From Spirochaetota bacterium (GTDB lineage Bacteria > Spirochaetota > UBA4802 > UB4802), in NCBI GenBank assembly GCA_029548025.1, contig JAKPOE010000179.1:1-10678 (forward strand): a stretch of 10,678 bases of DNA, in the 5' to 3' direction. The notes beneath the pieces are model-generated. The model ran no database searches. It saw nothing but the letters and a program-made list of their open reading frames with translations, and had not been told where the DNA came from. This document shows, one piece after another, positions 7,480 to 10,678 of this stretch; positions within the stretch are counted from its first letter, which is position 1; the number at the start of each line of letters is the position of its first letter. A program made the translations under genes and the position numbers.

Positions 7480-7548
7480 TCGCCTGGAAATGGAAAAAAT
7501 ATTTACTATGATTTAATTAAAAAATACAAAAATTGGGAAGTTAAGTAA
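7480..7548 (+). pseudogene. Possible 3' remnant of a gene fused to the methyltransferase operon
   Basis: An open frame of 22 codons (ending KKYKNWEVK) follows an in-frame TGA at 7477-7479 and has no usable start. Its stop TAA (7546-7548) overlaps the methyltransferase ATG by one base (TAATG), the arrangement of translationally coupled genes. It could be the tail of a lost upstream gene. At this length chance is a real alternative. Confidence 0.2.
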
Positions 7549-9152
7549 TGAGCCAACTTACATTATTTAAAGAAGAAGGTATCAAATTGATTAATTTAAA
7601 AGAAGCAAGTGCTTGGGCTTCTCAATATCTGAATAGGAAAGTTACAGTCTCAAATATATCATATTTAGTTCAGTATGGAAAAATAAAAAAATATGGCTAT
7701 AATGGAAATATTTTTGTAGATATTGATGAATTAAAAAACTATTACGATTCTTTTCAAAAACAGGAAGATTGGATGGGAAAATTAGGAGATGATGTTAATT
7801 GGCATCTATCATTTGTTCAATATAAAGAAGCAGAAAGGACTAAGCATGTTCACAGATTACATCCTTACAAAGGTAAGTTTATCCCTCAATTAGTTGAATA
7901 TTTTCTTGATTCTCATGTAGATGAGTATAAAAAAGAGATTTACTTTCATAAAGGCGATATTGTATTAGATCCATTTTGCGGAAGTGGAACAACATTAGTT
8001 CAAGCAAATGAATTAGAAATGCATGCCATAGGAATAGATATTTCTCCTTTTAATTGCTTGATTTCTAATGTAAAAGTTGAAAAGCATAATTTAATTTTAG
8101 TTGAAGATATAATACATAAGTTAACCTCACGATTAAAAGACTTTCAAAGAACACAGAATAATGCCATTTTTGAAGAATATTTACAGTTAGAACTTACAAA
8201 ATTTAACTCTGAATATTTCCCTTCACCAGAATATAAAAGAAAAGTTTCAAATGGAACTATCAATGAGAATAAATACGCAAAGGAAAAAGAAAAAGAATTT
8301 ATTGATGTTTATAATGAATTGATTAAAAAATTTAAAATAAAAATAATACAGAACAAGAATGAAACTTTTTTAGATAAGTGGTTCTTAGAACCTGTAAGAA
8401 AGGAAATAGATTTTTTATCACAAGAAATAAAAAAAATAGATAATGTAGATGTAAAAAATGTACTAACCATAATATTAAGTAGAACCGTTCGTTCCTGTAG
8501 AGCAACGACACATGCTGATTTAGCTACTTTAAAACAACCTGTCACCACTACATATTATTGCAAAAAACATGGAAAAATCTGTAAACCAATATTTTCTATC
8601 ACAAAATGGTGGGAATTTTACACTATAGATACACTAAATAGGTTTAAAGATTTTGATAGTTTAAGGACCAATACATTACAAATTTGTCTAATCGGTGATA
8701 GTAGAACAATAAACTTATATGAAGAAATAAAAAAGAAAAATACAGATCTTGCGAGGATATTGTTAAAACAGAAGATAAGAGGAATATTTTCAAGTCCACC
8801 TTATGTTGGACTTATTGATTATCACGAACAACATGCTTATGCGTATGAGATATTTGGATTTGAACGTAATGATGAATTAGAAATAGGACCTTTATCAAAT
8901 GGACAGGGAGAGGTTCAAAGAAATTCTTATAGTAAAAGTATAGCAGAAGTTCTATTAAATGGTAAAAAATATCTCCAGAATGGTTATGATATTTTTTTAG
9001 TTGCTAACGATAAATTTAATCTTTACCCTAAAATTGCAGAATTGGCTGGAATGAAAATTGTTAATCAATTCAAGAGACCTGTTCTTAATAGAGTTGAAAA
9101 AGACAGAGGCACTCCTTACGCAGAAATAATATTTCATTTAAAGGAAAGATGA
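7548..9152 (+). CDS. Type II DNA methyltransferase, SPPY (probable N4-cytosine) type
   Basis: 534-residue amino-methyltransferase that would protect host DNA from the adjoining endonuclease. Residues 13-70 form a small helix-turn-helix-like domain (LKEASAWASQYLNRKVTVSNI). Motif X is HPYKGKFIPQLVEYF at 105-119. Motif I, which binds S-adenosylmethionine, is DPFCGSGTT at 141-149, with acidic D164 in GIDISPF (motif II). Catalytic motif IV is SSPPY at 415-419. The order X-I-target recognition-IV is that of alpha-class enzymes, and SPPY is usual for N4-cytosine modification. The target-recognition stretch between I and IV includes C317, H322, C338, H341 and C345, a possible zinc site. The ATG is at 7548-7550; the ribosome-binding site is weak (GGGAAG, about 7534-7539). 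It overlaps the endonuclease gene by four bases (ATGA). Confidence 0.88.
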   Translation: MSQLTLFKEEGIKLINLKEASAWASQYLNRKVTVSNISYLVQYGKIKKYGYNGNIFVDIDELKNYYDSFQKQEDWMGKLGDDVNWHLSFVQYKEAERTKHVHRLHPYKGKFIPQLVEYFLDSHVDEYKKEIYFHKGDIVLDPFCGSGTTLVQANELEMHAIGIDISPFNCLISNVKVEKHNLILVEDIIHKLTSRLKDFQRTQNNAIFEEYLQLELTKFNSEYFPSPEYKRKVSNGTINENKYAKEKEKEFIDVYNELIKKFKIKIIQNKNETFLDKWFLEPVRKEIDFLSQEIKKIDNVDVKNVLTIILSRTVRSCRATTHADLATLKQPVTTTYYCKKHGKICKPIFSITKWWEFYTIDTLNRFKDFDSLRTNTLQICLIGDSRTINLYEEIKKKNTDLARILLKQKIRGIFSSPPYVGLIDYHEQHAYAYEIFGFERNDELEIGPLSNGQGEVQRNSYSKSIAEVLLNGKKYLQNGYDIFLVANDKFNLYPKIAELAGMKIVNQFKRPVLNRVEKDRGTPYAEIIFHLKER

Positions 9153-9928
9153 AAGTGGTACTTTCAAAAGAACAAATAGAAAAAGTTGAAAATAATATTA
9201 GAGAAAGTTTAAGAAATAAATTTTTAACATATAAACCGGAAACAAGTAATATGCCTTTTCATTATCGTTTGTTAGGTAGAGATAGAATGGCATTATTTTC
9301 TTTTATCCATTCTTTAAATACTACTTTTGGCACCTCTATTTTTGAACCCGTAGCTGAGGCAGTGGCAAGTTTGAGTTTTAACCTGGCACAAAAGCAATTT
9401 GTTGTAGGTGACACAATAACAGAACTGGCTCAAAACGAAATACAACATATAATGAATGGGCTTACAATTGGAAAAGGACCAAACAAAATAGAGGAAATTG
9501 AAAGGATAAGAAAAGTAGCAACTTCTGGCAGAGTAAATAAAATAAAAACAGTAAAGGTGGACTTATTTGTTAAAAGTCATAGTGGGGATATCCATTTTTT
9601 TGATTTAAAAACAGCTAAACCCAATATTAGCAATTTCAAGGATTTTAAGAGAACGCTATTAGAATGGGTAGCAATTTATTTATTTAAACACCCAGAAGCA
9701 AATGTATCTTCTTATATTGCTATTCCTTACAATCCTTATGAGCCAAAACCCTATGAACGATGGACGTTAAAAGGAATGCTGGATTTAGATAATGAATTAA
9801 AGGTTGCAGAAGAATTTTGGGATTTTCTGGGCGGGGAAGGAACTTATTTAGAACTGCTCGATTGCTTTGAAAGAATAGGAATAGAATTAAGACCAGAGAT
9901 AGATGATTATTTTTCAAAATTCAAATAA
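9149..9928 (+). CDS. Type II restriction endonuclease, TdeIII-like
   Basis: 259 residues. The catalytic core is of PD-(D/E)XK type: D138 in KVDLF, then D152 and K154 in FFDLKTAKP, with a conserved-looking E67 upstream in FEPVAEAVA. From memory, the overall pattern (the FDLKTAKPN stretch, then FKRTLLEW and a C-terminal AIPYNPYEP) matches the TdeIII family, whose namesake from Treponema denticola cuts GGNCC. The specificity here is inferred only, but a cytosine-modifying partner is consistent with such a site. The length is normal and there is no frameshift, so the pair appears intact. The start overlaps the methyltransferase stop; GGAAAG precedes it. Placing the methylase first in the operon favours protection before cutting. 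No controller (C) protein gene is visible. Confidence 0.8.
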   Translation: MKVVLSKEQIEKVENNIRESLRNKFLTYKPETSNMPFHYRLLGRDRMALFSFIHSLNTTFGTSIFEPVAEAVASLSFNLAQKQFVVGDTITELAQNEIQHIMNGLTIGKGPNKIEEIERIRKVATSGRVNKIKTVKVDLFVKSHSGDIHFFDLKTAKPNISNFKDFKRTLLEWVAIYLFKHPEANVSSYIAIPYNPYEPKPYERWTLKGMLDLDNELKVAEEFWDFLGGEGTYLELLDCFERIGIELRPEIDDYFSKFK

Positions 9929-9970
9929 ATATATGAGAATTTTGTCGATGACCAAAAACGACCATCAGCG

Positions 9971-10081
9971 CATAACGCAGCATAAACCGCTGTGTTTTTC
10001 GGCAACGACGTTGCCTACAGTGCTTGGCCTTTGGCACATTGATAATAGTGGAACAACATCGGCTACGCTGATACGTTATAG
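9971..10081 (+). other. attC-like recombination site (putative integron cassette end)
   Basis: A roughly 110-base element directly after the endonuclease gene. The ends ATAACG (9972-9977) and CGTTAT (10074-10079) pair perfectly. Inside them CAGC (9978-9981) pairs with GCTG (10067-10070), TA (9983-9984) with TA (10064-10065), CCG (9987-9989) with CGG (10060-10062), and TGT (9991-9993) with ACA (10056-10058). An unpaired A interrupts the left arm and ATA the right arm. Two box pairs, an asymmetric spacer, an extrahelical base and a loop with its own hairpin (GGCAACGACGTTGCC, 10001-10015) are the layout of attC sites. The ends differ from the strict RYYYAAC/GTTRRRY consensus at one position (CATAAC/GTTATAG). 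Confidence 0.5.
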
Positions 10082-10118
10082 GAAACCACGTAAAAATTTT
10101 ATGGAGTAACATAAAAAG

Positions 10119-10439
10119 ATGAATAAGAAATCAACTATAATCGTAACTTCTATTATAATAATCTCTTTCATAATAGTTGTTACAATAATTGTTAAAGGAA
10201 ATAGAACTTCTAAGCATTTAAATAATAAGCCTGTAGAAGATTCAAAAATTGAAATTTCAAATGAAAATATTTCAAAGCCTGAAATTACTCTTAATCCAAA
10301 AAATAATGCTAACGAATATGATATTGAATATCAATCGTTCAAAGGCATTGAAACTGATATTCTATTAAAAAATTGCTATTCATTATATTCAACCTATTGG
10401 TCAAATGAGATAAAAAAGTACCCGGACCATCGAAATTGA
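10119..10439 (+). CDS. Membrane-anchored small protein, C-terminus cut off by an IS element
   Basis: 106 codons remain. Residues 1-4 are positively charged and residues 6-25 form a strongly hydrophobic segment (IIVTSIIIISFIIVVTII), so this is a signal anchor with the remainder outside the cytoplasm. The outer part is polar and asparagine/lysine-rich (about 27-75), followed by a more ordered region with KNCYSLYSTYWSNEIKKY (84-101). No known family is recognised. The stop TGA at 10437-10439 includes the first bases of the IS end, so the original protein was probably longer. GGAG at 10103-10106 lies 12 bases before the ATG, a long spacing. It begins about 40 bases after the attC-like site, as a cassette gene would. 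Confidence 0.5.
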   Translation: MNKKSTIIVTSIIIISFIIVVTIIVKGNRTSKHLNNKPVEDSKIEISNENISKPEITLNPKNNANEYDIEYQSFKGIETDILLKNCYSLYSTYWSNEIKKYPDHRN

Positions 10440-10468
10440 GACCTCTGAACAAATCTTTAAAAAAATGC

Positions 10469-10497
10469 TTGCAATAGAAAAATAAGAGACATAATAC
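10469..10497 (+). promoter_or_regulatory. Possible transposase promoter
   Basis: TTGCAA (10469-10474) lies 17 bases before TAATAC (10492-10497); an alternative -10, CATAAT, begins two bases earlier with 15-base spacing. It is placed suitably between the IS end and the transposase ribosome-binding site. Confidence 0.4.
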
Positions 10498-10530
10498 GAA
10501 CAGGTAAGCTTATACGGGAGGAGGAGACCA

Positions 10531-10678
10531 ATGCAACAAAGTTTTTTTGATTATGCCATGCAAAGCAAAGGTGGGAAGAAGACGGATGCATTTTTAGCAA
10601 AGATGAAACAAAATATTCCCTTTGATGAGATAGAGAAGAAACTGATAGAGGTGGGAATCTATAAGCCAAACGAAGGGG
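10531..10678 (+). CDS. IS5-family transposase, N-terminal part (runs off right edge)
   Basis: 49 residues are visible, beginning MQQSFFDYAMQSKGGKKTDA. The pattern of an early aromatic segment, then KKTDAFLAKMKQNIPFDEI, matches the opening of IS5-type DDE transposases (K-x-R/K-T-x-x-x-F-L-x-x-M-x-x-I-x-P-W/F). The catalytic DDE residues lie outside the window. The start ATG at 10531 is supported by a strong GGGAGGAGGAG about five bases upstream. The reading frame is open to the window edge. Confidence 0.7.
   Translation, partial: MQQSFFDYAMQSKGGKKTDAFLAKMKQNIPFDEIEKKLIEVGIYKPNEG

Larger units (their letters stand above)
6994..7547. other. Non-coding, structured intergenic region
   Basis: About 550 bases with no convincing complete gene. 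Contents from left to right: a GC-richer palindromic block (7035-7195); the second copy of the 18-base repeat (7236-7253); a TATAAT at 7278-7283; a stretch without recognisable features; a GTTATACG junction-like motif at 7465-7472; and a short open frame running into the methyltransferase start. The GC-richer block between very AT-rich genes suggests recombination sites or a structured RNA rather than decayed coding DNA. Confidence 0.5.
10438..10678 (+). mobile_element. Left end of an IS5-family insertion sequence (continues off right edge)
   Basis: The transposase beginning at 10531 and the terminal sequence GAGACCTCTGAACAA starting at 10438 resemble IS5-family ends. The remaining element and its right inverted repeat are outside the window, so the exact boundary and target duplication cannot be checked here. 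Confidence 0.6.

Noticed and set aside
6994..7547. CRISPR array or tRNA gene in the structured intergenic region
   Set aside because: There are no regularly spaced repeats, and no cloverleaf or T-loop (GTTCRA-type) pattern that I could find.
9903..10109. A 68-codon plus-strand open frame and a 63-codon minus-strand frame over the region after the endonuclease
   Set aside because: Both run through the attC-like inverted repeat; the translations have no domain pattern and begin inside the endonuclease gene or lack a start signal.
10457..10669. A 70-codon minus-strand frame over the IS end
   Set aside because: It is antisense to the transposase start, which has a strong ribosome-binding site and family-like sequence.

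Overview
The window joins two different kinds of DNA. Positions 1 to about 6240 look like ordinary chromosome of an AT-rich bacterium, with all genes on the minus strand. Read from right to left they are: a 104-residue coiled-coil protein, ribonuclease R, an M17 leucyl aminopeptidase (pepA), a small di-iron ferritin-like (rubrerythrin-type) protein, and the N-terminal 379 residues of a propionyl-CoA-synthetase-type acyl-CoA ligase (prpE-like) that runs off the left edge. The first three form one operon behind a near-consensus sigma-70 promoter at 6188-6216; the rnr stop codon and the pepA start codon touch. The ferritin-like gene and the ligase each stand alone with their own leader. The ferritin-like protein fits an organism that lives with little oxygen but meets oxidative stress. 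I cannot name the species; the restriction enzyme resembles one known from Treponema, which is only a weak hint of a spirochaete.

From about 6250 to the right end the character changes. Genes are on the plus strand, visibly more AT-rich, and separated by structured, comparatively GC-rich non-coding DNA. In order: a 195-residue protein with a HEPN-like Rx6H motif; about 550 bases of non-coding DNA rich in inverted repeats; a DNA methyltransferase (SPPY type, motif order X-I-IV) overlapping by 4 bases a TdeIII-like PD-(D/E)XK restriction endonuclease; a hairpin-forming element resembling an integron attC site; a membrane-anchored small protein cut off at its C-terminus; and the left end of an IS5-family element with the start of its transposase.

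The best overall reading of the right half is an accessory island of single-function cassettes (possible toxin or defence protein, a restriction-modification pair, a membrane protein). Their junctions share the motif GTTATA(G/C)G, and at least one junction (9971-10081) has the paired, bulged-hairpin architecture of an attC site. No integrase gene is in the window, so the integron reading is an inference. An 18-base direct repeat also brackets the HEPN-like gene (6257-6274 and 7236-7253). The IS element arrived last, interrupting the final cassette gene.
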